DNA of 64,000 nt from Ensifer canadensis (GTDB taxonomy: Bacteria > Pseudomonadota > Alphaproteobacteria > Rhizobiales > Rhizobiaceae), in the NCBI RefSeq assembly GCF_017488845.2, contig NZ_CP083370.1:868001-932000 (forward strand), written 5' to 3'. The first letter of the stretch is position 1; each line of letters starts with the position of its first letter. This document shows, one piece after another, positions 27,061-35,556 of this stretch. The notes below the pieces were generated by a model. The model did not search any database and was not told where the DNA came from. It saw nothing but the letters and a program-made list of their open reading frames with translations. The position numbers were made by a program, and so were the translations under genes.

Positions 27061-27170
27061 CTACAGCGCCGCGCGTCTTATCAGACGCGCAAAGGTCGCT
27101 GTAGCACTTTGAATTGCTGCATGTTTTTATCCTTAAATCGAATAGGATTTAAGGAGCATGCAGTAGCTTC
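27061..27170. repeat. RIME-type rhizobial intergenic repeat
   Basis: Nested inverted repeats: CTACAGCG (27061-27068) with CGCTGTAG (27097-27104), enclosing GCGCGTCT/AGACGCGC; then CTGCATG (27117-27123) with CATGCAG (27157-27163), enclosing CCTTAAATC/GATTTAAGG. I recall this double-stem sequence as a common repeat in Rhizobium and Sinorhizobium genomes. It is complete here. Confidence 0.75.
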
Positions 27171-27243
27171 TACAATCCATGATGCCAATCCACATGTGCA
27201 GCAAACGCGACACGCGCGGTGACCGGCAGAACGAGGAGAGATT

Positions 27244-28086
27244 ATGCACCACGAAATCCGCCATGCCAGCCGCCACGAACTCGATGCCATCATCGATTGG
27301 GCGGCCCGCGAAGGCTGGAACCCGGGGCTCGACGATGCGGCGGCATTCTGGGCGGCGGATCCGGAAGGATACTGGGTGACGGAGCGCGAGGACAAGCTCG
27401 CAGCCGCCATATCGCTGGTGCGCTACGACGAGAACTATGCCTTCCTTGGCTTCTACATAACGGCACCGGATTTCCGCCGGCAGGGTATCGGCGGCCAGAT
27501 GTGGCAGCACGCCTTGGCGGCGGCGGGACAACGCATTGTCGGTCTCGACGGTGTCGTTGCCGAGCAGGAGAACTACCGGCAGTCTGGCTTCGTTCTCGCC
27601 CACGCCAATATCCGCTATGGCGGCATCGTCGACGCGGTCGAGCCTCCGGGTACGGACCTGGTGGAGGTTGCGCCGATCCACATGCCGATGCTGATCGACT
27701 ACGACCGTCGCTTCATGCCAGCCCGGCGCGACACTTTTCTCACCGAATGGCTGAGACCGGGCCGTACGCGACGAAGCGTCGTGCTGCTCCGGGACGGTGC
27801 GATTGCCGGCTACGGCACCTTGCGCGCCTGCCGGCAGGGCTACAGGATCGGTCCGCTCTTTTCCGAAAGCGAGACGGCAGCCGACCTGGTGTTTCGAAAG
27901 CTGGCTGCGACGGTGAAGGGCGAGGAGATCCACCTGGACATTCCCGAGCCGAATGCCTCGGCGCGTGCGCTCTGCGAGCGCTACAACATGAAACCGGTTT
28001 TCGAAACGGCGCGGATGTATCGAGGCGTCGTGCCCGATCTGCCGCTCGCCCGCATCTACGGCATCACCACCTTCGAACTCGGCTGA
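27244..28086 (+). CDS. GNAT family N-acetyltransferase with tandem domains
   Basis: A 280-residue protein. Residues 1 to about 125 form a GNAT domain with the acetyl-CoA loop FRRQGIGGQMW; residues about 150-280 resemble the second, Acetyltransf_18 type domain (GYGTLRACRQGYRIGPLFSES). This YitH-like layout is common in bacteria, but the acceptor is unknown. GAGGAGAG precedes the ATG. Divergent from the galactose dehydrogenase and convergent with the ABC-F gene 39 bases downstream. Confidence 0.85.
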   Translation: MHHEIRHASRHELDAIIDWAAREGWNPGLDDAAAFWAADPEGYWVTEREDKLAAAISLVRYDENYAFLGFYITAPDFRRQGIGGQMWQHALAAAGQRIVGLDGVVAEQENYRQSGFVLAHANIRYGGIVDAVEPPGTDLVEVAPIHMPMLIDYDRRFMPARRDTFLTEWLRPGRTRRSVVLLRDGAIAGYGTLRACRQGYRIGPLFSESETAADLVFRKLAATVKGEEIHLDIPEPNASARALCERYNMKPVFETARMYRGVVPDLPLARIYGITTFELG

Positions 28087-28125
28087 CCGGCGACGTGCCG
28101 GGACAGCCATTTCGAAAGTGTCGGA

Positions 28126-30015
28126 TCAGATGGCCATCGCCTCTTCGTACTCGGACGAGAGCTCGAGCCATTGTTCCTCGGCATGCGCAAGTTTGTCGAC
28201 TGCGTCGGAGCGTTCCTTGGCCTTCTGCGCGGCCTTCGCCGGCGACTTTTCGTAAAGCGTTGGGTCGGCGAGTTCAGCGTCGAGCGCTTGAATCACTTTC
28301 TCCAGCTTTCCCGTCAGCGATTCGATTTCGTTGATCTTTTTTCTGAGAGGTGCCAGCGATGCGCGCTTGTCCGCGTTGGCCTTGCGCTGGTCCGCCTTTG
28401 ACAGGGAATCGTCCGCTCCGGCTGCCTTGGGTTTGTCCTCCTTGGCCTTAGGGCCGCCGACGATCAGGCTCCGATAGTCTTCCAGGTCGCCGTCGTAGCT
28501 CGTCACCGTTCCGTCCCGCACGAGCCACAGCCGGTCGGCGGTCGCCTCGATCAGGTGGCGGTCGTGCGAGATCAGGATCACGGCGCCGGAATAGTCGTTG
28601 AGCGCGGTGATCAACGCATTGCGGCTGTCGATATCCAGATGGTTGGTCGGCTCGTCGAGGATCAGCAGGTTGGGCGCGTCGAAGGCAGCCAGCCCCATCA
28701 GCAGGCGTGCTTTCTCGCCGCCCGAGAGGTCCTTGGCAGGCGTTTCCATCTTCTCGGTCGCCAGGCCCATCTGCGCCACGCGGGCGCGCACCTTGGCTTC
28801 CGGTGTTTCCGGCATGCGACGACGCACATGTTCGACGGCGCTTTGGGTCGGGATCAGATCATCCAGCTGGTGCTGCGCGAAGAAGCCGACCTTGAGGTTC
28901 GGCGCGATCTTCAACTCGCCGGATTCTGGCGCCAGCCGCCCGGAGATGAACTTGGCGAAGGTCGACTTGCCGTTGCCGTTCGAGCCGAGCAGCGCGATGC
29001 GATCATCGGTGTCAATCCGCAGGTTGAGGCGCTTGAGGATCGGGTTGCCGGGCTCGTATCCGACGGTTCCGCCGGTGACGGCGATAATCGGCGATGCGGC
29101 CTCTTTCTCCGGCTCTGGGAAGGAGAAGCCCTGAACGTGATCCTCGATCACGGCCGCAATCGTACCCATGCGCTCCAGTGCCTTGACGCGGCTCTGCGCC
29201 TGGCGGGCCTTGGTGGCCTTGGCCTTGAAGCGGTCGATGAAGCTCTGGAGGTGCTTTCGCGCCGCGTCGTTCTTGGCCTTCGCCTTCATCTGCAACTCGT
29301 CGGCTTCCGCCTTCTGTCGCTCGAACTGGTCGTAAGGCCCGCGATAGTAGGCGAGCTTCTTCTGGTCGAGATGCACGATGGCGTTGACCGCCGTGTTCAA
29401 CAGATCGCGGTCGTGGCTGATGATGATGACGGTGTGCGGATAGCGGCGAATGTAATCTTCGAGCCAGAGCGTACCTTCGAGGTCGAGATAGTTGGTCGGC
29501 TCGTCGAGCAGCAGCAGGTCCGGCTCGGAGAAGAGAACGCCTGCGAGCGCCACGCGCATCCGCCAACCGCCGGAGAAGGAGGAGGCAGGGCGCAGCTGCG
29601 CTTCGTGATCGAAGCCGAGGCCGGCGAGAATGCTCGCCGCACGCGCCTCCGCCGAGTGGGCGCCGATATCGGCGAGCCGGGTCTGGATTTCTGCAATACG
29701 GTGCGGGTCGGTCGCGGTCTCCGCCTCGGCGACCAGCGCCGTGCGTTCCTTGTCCGCCTTGAGCACGATCTCGATCAGCGGTTCCTCGGTGCCGGGCGCT
29801 TCCTGTGCGACCTGGCCGATCCGCGCATTCTTGGGCAGCGAAATTGTGCCGGCTTCCGAAGCGAACTCACCGGTAATGATACGGAACAGCGTCGACTTGC
29901 CGGCACCGTTTCGTCCGACTAGCCCGGCCTTCGTGCCCGCCGGAAGCGTCACGGATGCGTTTTCGATGAGGAGACGGCCCGCGATGCGGGCGGAAAGGCC
30001 GGAAATCTGGATCAT
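28126..30015 (-). CDS. ABC-F family ATP-binding protein (Uup/YheS-like)
   Basis: A 629-residue soluble protein with two ABC cassettes: Walker A GRNGAGKST and signature SFSGGWRMR in the first, GSNGNGKST and LSGGEKARL in the second, joined by the basic ABC-F linker (residues about 235-305). A C-terminal charged coiled coil (KADQRKANADKRASLAPLRKK onward) resembles the Uup/YheS tail. ABC-F proteins act on ribosomes, resolving stalls or protecting from antibiotics; they have no membrane domain. Which subfamily this is cannot be settled by eye. Confidence 0.9.
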   Translation of the reverse strand: MIQISGLSARIAGRLLIENASVTLPAGTKAGLVGRNGAGKSTLFRIITGEFASEAGTISLPKNARIGQVAQEAPGTEEPLIEIVLKADKERTALVAEAETATDPHRIAEIQTRLADIGAHSAEARAASILAGLGFDHEAQLRPASSFSGGWRMRVALAGVLFSEPDLLLLDEPTNYLDLEGTLWLEDYIRRYPHTVIIISHDRDLLNTAVNAIVHLDQKKLAYYRGPYDQFERQKAEADELQMKAKAKNDAARKHLQSFIDRFKAKATKARQAQSRVKALERMGTIAAVIEDHVQGFSFPEPEKEAASPIIAVTGGTVGYEPGNPILKRLNLRIDTDDRIALLGSNGNGKSTFAKFISGRLAPESGELKIAPNLKVGFFAQHQLDDLIPTQSAVEHVRRRMPETPEAKVRARVAQMGLATEKMETPAKDLSGGEKARLLMGLAAFDAPNLLILDEPTNHLDIDSRNALITALNDYSGAVILISHDRHLIEATADRLWLVRDGTVTSYDGDLEDYRSLIVGGPKAKEDKPKAAGADDSLSKADQRKANADKRASLAPLRKKINEIESLTGKLEKVIQALDAELADPTLYEKSPAKAAQKAKERSDAVDKLAHAEEQWLELSSEYEEAMAI

Positions 30016-30338
30016 TGCGGCCTTTTGCCCGGACTTGAGCCGGAAGGCAAGAGGTGCGTCGCGACTGCAGTTTCGGCCCGGCGCGTGGATGTCTGGTTCG
30101 CGGATTTCAAGGGGCCATTGTTATCAATTCATGAACAACGCGTTCCGACAATCGATACTACACATCCTCATCGTGAGGGACCATCTGTTTAAGCGAAGGG
30201 CAGCGAAAGCTCTTCCGACGCCTCGATCGACTGAACGCCATCGGCAAGGCCACCGCGTTCCAGGAAAGACCGATCCGGCCAAACGTAGTTTTGATGAAAC
30301 CCTCGTTCAAGCGAACGAGCCTCCCAGGAGCAAAGACG
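30016..30338. other. Intergenic region upstream of the small secreted protein pair
   Basis: This 323-base region separates the ABC-F gene from the first secreted protein gene. Just before the latter, CTCGTTC (30302-30308) and GAACGAG (30313-30319) make a seven-base hairpin immediately upstream of the CCCAGGAG ribosome site. I found no convincing promoter boxes. Confidence 0.5.
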
Positions 30339-30626
30339 ATGAAAACCACGATCCACACCGCACTCGCCGCAGCTCTCGTTGCAACAGCCGTTCTCGGCGG
30401 CGCCTCCGCCGCCTTTGCCGGCGGCAGCTATTACGAAGGCATCAGCCCGACCCCGCTGTTTACCGAACGCGCTCCCAAGGCCGCCGGTAGCTCCGCCTTG
30501 AACATCCGCGGTTCGGAAGCCGGATATGTCGACCGTACGTCCACCGGCTCGGTCCACAATTACGATGCCAGGCCGCAGGTTGTTCAGGGCGGCGAAGGCG
30601 AATACTACCAGGGCATCTCCCGCTAA
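30339..30626 (+). CDS. Small secreted protein, paralogue A
   Basis: 95 residues from the ATG at 30339, which follows CCCAGGAG. Signal peptide MKTTIHTALAAALVATAVLG, predicted cleavage after AFA (about residue 27), leaving a mature chain of some 68 residues that begins GGSYYEGISPTPLFTE and ends with a second YYQGIS motif. No cysteines in the mature part. I do not recognise the family. It is paralogous to the next gene and 69 bases upstream of it, so the two are probably cotranscribed. Periplasmic or exported. Confidence 0.75.
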   Translation: MKTTIHTALAAALVATAVLGGASAAFAGGSYYEGISPTPLFTERAPKAAGSSALNIRGSEAGYVDRTSTGSVHNYDARPQVVQGGEGEYYQGISR

Positions 30627-30695
30627 GGCGCATTCCGTCTCCGGTCATGGGGCTTCCAGCCCCATGACGCTCCATCCCCATCAAGGAAAACTCCC

Positions 30696-30974
30696 ATGAA
30701 AAAGTCCATCGCAACGCTTCTCGTTGCAGCGGCAACGTTGGCCGGCGCATCCACCGCCTTTGCCGGCGGCAGCTACTATGAAGGCGTCAGCCCGAAGCCG
30801 CTCTTTACCGGTCGTGCAGACGCTTCGGCAGGTGCCGGCGTGTCCGCAAACACCGTCGACGGTGGTGATTACTATGCCGGTATCGAGAACAAGGCGGTTG
30901 ACGCCGCGGCGACAGGCGCGATTGCCAACGGCAATGCGAAGGCCTTCGGCAAGACCGGTCAGGACAGTCAATAA
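30696..30974 (+). CDS. Small secreted protein, paralogue B
   Basis: 92 residues with a signal peptide ending AFA (about residue 24) and a mature start GGSYYEGVSPKPLFTG almost identical to paralogue A. A second repeat-like motif, GDYYAGI, follows near residue 57, and the rest is rich in Ala, Gly and Asp. AAGGAAA precedes the ATG. Function unknown. The strong hairpin after the stop marks the end of the transcript, before the MarR gene. Confidence 0.75.
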   Translation: MKKSIATLLVAAATLAGASTAFAGGSYYEGVSPKPLFTGRADASAGAGVSANTVDGGDYYAGIENKAVDAAATGAIANGNAKAFGKTGQDSQ

Positions 30975-30995
30975 CCCACGCCAAACGGACGACCA

Positions 30996-31030
30996 GATAA
31001 CCCGGTCCCGCCAAGCGGGGCCGGGTTATC
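30996..31030 (+). terminator. Strong hairpin after the secreted protein pair
   Basis: GATAACCCGGTCCCGC pairs with GCGGGGCCGGGTTATC, a 16-base stem with one G:U pair and a three-base loop, followed by TCGTTTTGG. The downstream MarR gene at 31063 probably has its own promoter or depends on read-through. Confidence 0.7.
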
Positions 31031-31062
31031 TCGTTTTGGCGTTGCCAATGAGGTGATTTGCC

Positions 31063-31533
31063 ATGACAGAAAAAATTCACGTCGCTGAGCGGCTCTTCGA
31101 ACTCTACCACTGCGTCCACCGCCTGGTGAACGCGTCCATGAGTGAAGAAGGCGTCTCGCTCGCGCGCAGCAAGTTCCTGTTCTATCTCAGCGAACTCGGG
31201 CCATGTCGCTGCGCCGACATCGCTTCGGCACTCAGCTTTGCCCCGCGAACCGTCACTGAGGCGATCGACGGACTTGAGCGCGACGGGATGGTCGTCCGCG
31301 AGCCGGATCCCGAGGACCGGCGAGCAAAGATCATCTCGATTACCGACCTCGGCCGGGCCGGCCTCGAAGCGGCGCTCCGGCCACGTCGTCAGATGATCGA
31401 AGAGCTTTTCTCGGCGCTCGATGACAATGAGCGCACGGATCTTCATCGCCTGCTCGGTCGGCTGGGTGACAAGGCTTGCGAAATCGGCACGAGCCGGATG
31501 GCCGTGCATGAGCGGCAGTCAGAAGCGGCATGA
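31063..31533 (+). CDS. MarR family transcriptional regulator
   Basis: A 156-residue winged-helix regulator. The recognition region is CADIASALSFAPRTVTEAID, followed by DPEDRRAKIISITDLG, the MarR wing. Target unknown; the nearest candidates are the secreted protein pair upstream or the gene itself. GAGGTGA lies ahead of the ATG. The stop is 22 bases from the convergent GGDEF gene. Confidence 0.88.
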   Translation: MTEKIHVAERLFELYHCVHRLVNASMSEEGVSLARSKFLFYLSELGPCRCADIASALSFAPRTVTEAIDGLERDGMVVREPDPEDRRAKIISITDLGRAGLEAALRPRRQMIEELFSALDDNERTDLHRLLGRLGDKACEIGTSRMAVHERQSEAA

Positions 31534-31555
31534 ACCCTGGAGATCGCGACGCGCT

Positions 31556-32641
31556 TTAGGCAGCGTGCGGCGAATAGATCTTCGCCCGTTTGCCGCCAAG
31601 CTCCGGCGTATAGGCAAGAATTCCCGAGCGCGATCCCGTTCGGGCGGCCGCAAGCGCCAGTTCGGCCTGCTGCATGACGTCGGCTGGCGTCGCCATCGGC
31701 TGGGCCGTCGCGATGCCGGCCGAGAGCGAAAGGGTTTCGGTCGTGAAAGCACGGCCGGGCAGGGCGACGCGCAGCGCCTCCACCGATTGCTGGATGCGCT
31801 GCGCAATTGCTTCGGCGTTCTCCTCTGTGACGTCGCTGCAGAGGAACGCAAATTCCTGGCCGCCGACGCGTGCGACGAAGTCACTCTTCTTGATCGACTT
31901 GCGAAACAGCGTCGAAAGTTTGCCGAGCGCCTTTTCTGCCGCGCTGCCGCCGTGCTGCTCGGCGATACCGCGCAACCCCTCGACTGACACGACAAGCAGG
32001 GCAACCGGCTCGGTTATGCCTTCGGCTTCCAGCATTGTTCTCAAACGCGCCGCCAGGGCCAGGCGATTGGGCAGGCCGGTGGCGGGGTCGCGGGTCAACG
32101 GTTTGCGGCTTTCGGCGAACTCGCCTTCCAGCGCTGCAAAGCGCTCGGCGCTTACCTGCAAGGCTGTTTGAAAAGCCTGTTCTTCATTCATCAGCAGGCC
32201 GGCCGCATCCCGCAACCTCGCTGCGTCGTCGGCAAACTCCGACAGGCCGGCAACCGGGTCGGCGACCAGGCGGTCTTTGAAGCGGTCGAGCTGGCTTCTG
32301 AAGGCGTGTTTCTGCGCCAGGCTGTGCCTCAGCTGCAGAGCAAGTTCGCTCAGGGCCTCCTGTGCTGCTGCCCTTGCCCTGTCGGCGGCAAGTGCCCCGT
32401 GAGCCACCAGATGATGCTTGAGGGCGAGTTCGTCGAGGGCGTCCTGCTGCGGCGTGGCGCCGAGCGCCGCCAGATCGCGCGAAAGCTGCGGTAGCCGGCC
32501 GGACAAGGCTTCATAGACAAGTTCATAGTTGCGTGGCAGTGCCGCGATGCCAAGCTGAGACATGGATTGCGCCACCTTCAAAATGATGGTGGTGCTTTTC
32601 GTCTGCGATCGGCCGGTGTTCGCGGCAACTTGCCTGGTCAT
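31556..32641 (-). CDS. Degenerate GGDEF domain protein
   Basis: A 361-residue cytoplasmic protein: a helical N-terminal region (about 1-180, no membrane segment) and a GGDEF domain (about 183-345) with RDPATGLPNR and a late SLSAGIAT motif. Three key residues of diguanylate cyclases are replaced. The signature reads GGQEF (260-264), with Gln in place of the catalytic Asp/Glu; the metal-binding Asp of the VVDxD strand is Ser219-x-Glu221; and the usual KxxND asparagine region reads GIAEQHG. It is therefore unlikely to make c-di-GMP in the ordinary way and may be a sensor or scaffold. Divergent from the acyltransferase fusion, 248 bases away. Confidence 0.85.
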   Translation of the reverse strand: MTRQVAANTGRSQTKSTTIILKVAQSMSQLGIAALPRNYELVYEALSGRLPQLSRDLAALGATPQQDALDELALKHHLVAHGALAADRARAAAQEALSELALQLRHSLAQKHAFRSQLDRFKDRLVADPVAGLSEFADDAARLRDAAGLLMNEEQAFQTALQVSAERFAALEGEFAESRKPLTRDPATGLPNRLALAARLRTMLEAEGITEPVALLVVSVEGLRGIAEQHGGSAAEKALGKLSTLFRKSIKKSDFVARVGGQEFAFLCSDVTEENAEAIAQRIQQSVEALRVALPGRAFTTETLSLSAGIATAQPMATPADVMQQAELALAAARTGSRSGILAYTPELGGKRAKIYSPHAA

Positions 32642-32889
32642 TCCGTGGTCGTCCTCGATGCCTGTATGGGATCCGAAAACACTATGGCGGCGCTGCGTTT
32701 AAGGGAGTCTGAAGATACCAGGCGCGATACCAGATCTGCCCGGTATGGTTGTCGAAATCCCACCGCAGGAGGGACTGGCGCAACCGATTGGAGCGGAAAG
32801 TCGAAAGTTGCTGTTTTAGTTCATGTTTATAGTTGACGGAGCTTGTCAACAATTATATCCCGCCTTGCTAAATCGGGCGGGAGGCTCGA

Positions 32890-35556
32890 ATGCAGAGTGA
32901 TGGTTTGACAATGCCCCCTTCATTCATCGCGGATCTTGCGGCGTGGGGCGAGCGTCCCGCTCTGGTTCTTCCCGGTCGGCGTTTCGTCAGCTACCGCGAC
33001 CTGCACGAAAGGGTCGACCGTCAGGTCGCACTTTTTCCGCGCACCCGCGCGCTGATAAAGCTTGAGCCCGAACTCTCCGAACATGCCATCATTGCCTATC
33101 TCGCAGCGCTTAAGGCCGGACATGTGGTTGCCATGCAGGCGCCGCGCGCCGCCGGCACTGCGGCCTGGACGGACATGTTCGAACCGGACTGTGCCTATTG
33201 CCGGATCGACGGCCGTTGGCGAACCGAACATCTGGGGGGCAGTGACAAGCCGTTGCATCCGGACCTCGGCCTCCTGCTGTCGACCTCTGGCAGTACCGGG
33301 TGCGGCAAGGCGGTGCGGCTTTCGGCTGGCAATGTTTCGGTCAATGCCCGCTCGATTGCCGAATATCTGGAGCTTGGCGCCGACGATCGCAGCTGCTTGA
33401 TCCTGCCGCTGCATTACTCCTATGGCCTTTCGGTGCTGAACGCCCATCTGACTGTCGGCGCCAGCCTTTACGTTCCCAGCGGCTCGATCCTTGATCCAGG
33501 ATTCCTTGACGGTCTTGCGGCCAGCGGCTGCACCAATCTTTCCGGCGTGCCCTATTCCTATGAACTCCTGGAAAAGGTCGGCTTTCGCGACCGTGCGTTC
33601 CCGCAACTGCGTTTCATGACGGTTGCCGGCGGACGTATGGCGCCGGAGCGCGTTCGTGCCTATGACGAGCATCTTCGCGCCCAAGGCGCCGCTTTATTCG
33701 TCATGTACGGTCAGACCGAAGCGACGGCCCGCATCGCCTATGTTCCCCCCGCGCGGCTCAAGGGCAATGAAGACCGGATCGGCGTCGCCATTCCCGGTGG
33801 CATGCTATCGATCGCGGATGATGAGGGGCGAGCGATTGCCGGTGCCGGTGTCGCCGGCGAACTTGTCTATCGCGGCCCCAATGTGATGATGGGCTACGCC
33901 TCGTCGCGGCAGGACCTGGCCCGCGGCGCAGACCTTGACGAACTGCATACGGGCGACCTGGCGGTCCGCGAAACCGATGGCCTTTTCCGCATCGTTGGAC
34001 GCATGAAACGCATGTCCAAGATCGCTGGCCTGCGCATCGGCCACGATACCCTCGAGCACGCGCTCGAGCGGCGCGGTGTTGTGGCGGCAATCGTCGGCGA
34101 TGACGAAGGGCTGCATGCCTTCTTTCAGGGCGAAGGCCGACTCGAGGACGTGCGCCGCCTGCTCGTTGCCGCGAGCGGCCTGACACTTGCCCACATCATG
34201 GCCACGCACGTGCCGGAAATCCCGAGGTTGCCATCGGGCAAAGTCGACTATGGTGCCCTGAGCCTTGCAGCAAAGCAGGCGATCGCCGCCGGCCACGGCG
34301 ATCGCGAAGGTATCGAAAGCCTCTTCCAGCAAGTGTTCTATCCTGCACGGGTGAAGCCGGAGGATAGCTTCCTCTCGCTCGGCGGAGATTCGCTGCGTTT
34401 CGTGCAGCTCTCGATTGGTCTCGAAAAGGCGCTTGGACAGGCTCCGGAGATGTGGGAGGCCATGCCGATCGCAACACTTGCGGCGCTGGAAAAGCGAGAA
34501 ACGGCGACGGCAAGGATCGGAATGGATCTGATCATCCGTGCCTTGGCTATATTGCTCGTCGTTCTTCACCACGAAACCCTGTGGCCGCTGCCGGGCGGAT
34601 CGGCTGCCATGGTTATCCTTGCCGGTTTCAGCCTCGCCCGATTCCAGATGGGGCCGCTTCTGGCCGGTGGTGGCTTGGCTATTCTGCGACCACTCACGCA
34701 GATCCTCGTGCCCTATTATCTCATTGTCGGCGCCTATGCCGCCGTTTGGGGCGAAGTCCCCTGGGCATCGATCTTCCTTGTCGGCAATTTCGGTTTCGCC
34801 GATCCGGAGACCCGTGGCATGGTGCCCTACCTCTATTGGTTCATCGAAGCCTATTGCCAGATGATGCTGGTCTTCGTGGCGCTGTTCGCGATCCAGCGCT
34901 TCCGGCGGCTTGCTGCTCGGCAGCCCTTTGCGATGGGCATGCTGTTGCTCGGCGTGGCGCTGATCGCCAGGCTGGCCTTGCCGATACTCTGGCCGATCGG
35001 CAACCGGCAGATCTTCACCTTGCCATGGATCTTCTATCTCGCTGTGATCGGCTGGTGCGCCGCGATCGCCGAAACGCATCTGCAGCGACTGCTTCTGGTG
35101 GTCGCGGGAGCTGGCGCCTTCCTGTTTTTCGGCCTTTACGAGGGCGTCTGGATCGGCACGAAGATCAAGTATCTGCTGTTGATCGCCGTGCTCGTTGCTC
35201 TGGTCTATGCGCCGCGCGTCAGCGTTCCGCGCTGGGCAGCGCAGCTGGTGCTGCCGCTATCGGCTGCCGGCTTCCATATCTACATCCTGCACCGTTTCGT
35301 GCCGGAGCTGTTGATGACGCCGCTGCAACCGCATCTCCCAACGGTGCTCTTTTCCACAGTCTCGATCGCAGGCGGCATCGCGCTTGGCCTCGCCGCCTGG
35401 CTCTTGCAACGCCAATTGCTCAAGGCGGCTGTGAACGGAAGGCCCAAGCCCGGACTGTCGCTTAATCATCTGCGGCCGAGTGCCAGATGGGCTGTTTTAG
35501 TTCGCCCACTTTTCGCCTTCGGTCCACAAAAAGAACGCGAGATCCAGCACAATTGA
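32890..35556 (+). CDS. Adenylating ligase - carrier protein - membrane acyltransferase fusion
   Basis: An 888-residue three-part protein. Residues about 1-455 are an AMP-forming ligase with core motifs STSGSTGCGK (131-140), YGQTEATA (273-280), TGD (354-356), GRMKRMSKIAGLRIG (370-384) and the catalytic lysine Lys451 in LPSGK. Residues about 470-535 are a carrier domain with LGGDS, Ser501 being the phosphopantetheine site. From about 545 an acyltransferase-3-like membrane domain begins (DLIIRALAILLVVLHH), with about ten membrane segments to residue 850. The logic is activate, load, transfer, as in DltA-DltC-DltB but in one chain. Substrate and acceptor are unknown. GGGAGG precedes the ATG. The last 60 bases overlap the convergent DinB gene. 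Confidence 0.85.
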   Translation: MQSDGLTMPPSFIADLAAWGERPALVLPGRRFVSYRDLHERVDRQVALFPRTRALIKLEPELSEHAIIAYLAALKAGHVVAMQAPRAAGTAAWTDMFEPDCAYCRIDGRWRTEHLGGSDKPLHPDLGLLLSTSGSTGCGKAVRLSAGNVSVNARSIAEYLELGADDRSCLILPLHYSYGLSVLNAHLTVGASLYVPSGSILDPGFLDGLAASGCTNLSGVPYSYELLEKVGFRDRAFPQLRFMTVAGGRMAPERVRAYDEHLRAQGAALFVMYGQTEATARIAYVPPARLKGNEDRIGVAIPGGMLSIADDEGRAIAGAGVAGELVYRGPNVMMGYASSRQDLARGADLDELHTGDLAVRETDGLFRIVGRMKRMSKIAGLRIGHDTLEHALERRGVVAAIVGDDEGLHAFFQGEGRLEDVRRLLVAASGLTLAHIMATHVPEIPRLPSGKVDYGALSLAAKQAIAAGHGDREGIESLFQQVFYPARVKPEDSFLSLGGDSLRFVQLSIGLEKALGQAPEMWEAMPIATLAALEKRETATARIGMDLIIRALAILLVVLHHETLWPLPGGSAAMVILAGFSLARFQMGPLLAGGGLAILRPLTQILVPYYLIVGAYAAVWGEVPWASIFLVGNFGFADPETRGMVPYLYWFIEAYCQMMLVFVALFAIQRFRRLAARQPFAMGMLLLGVALIARLALPILWPIGNRQIFTLPWIFYLAVIGWCAAIAETHLQRLLLVVAGAGAFLFFGLYEGVWIGTKIKYLLLIAVLVALVYAPRVSVPRWAAQLVLPLSAAGFHIYILHRFVPELLMTPLQPHLPTVLFSTVSIAGGIALGLAAWLLQRQLLKAAVNGRPKPGLSLNHLRPSARWAVLVRPLFAFGPQKEREIQHN

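Larger units (their letters stand above)
26915..27243. other. Intergenic region with galactose dehydrogenase promoter and a RIME repeat
   Basis: This 329-base gap separates the divergent dehydrogenase and GNAT genes. It contains the promoter, palindrome and repeat listed separately. Nothing else is recognised. Confidence 0.6.
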
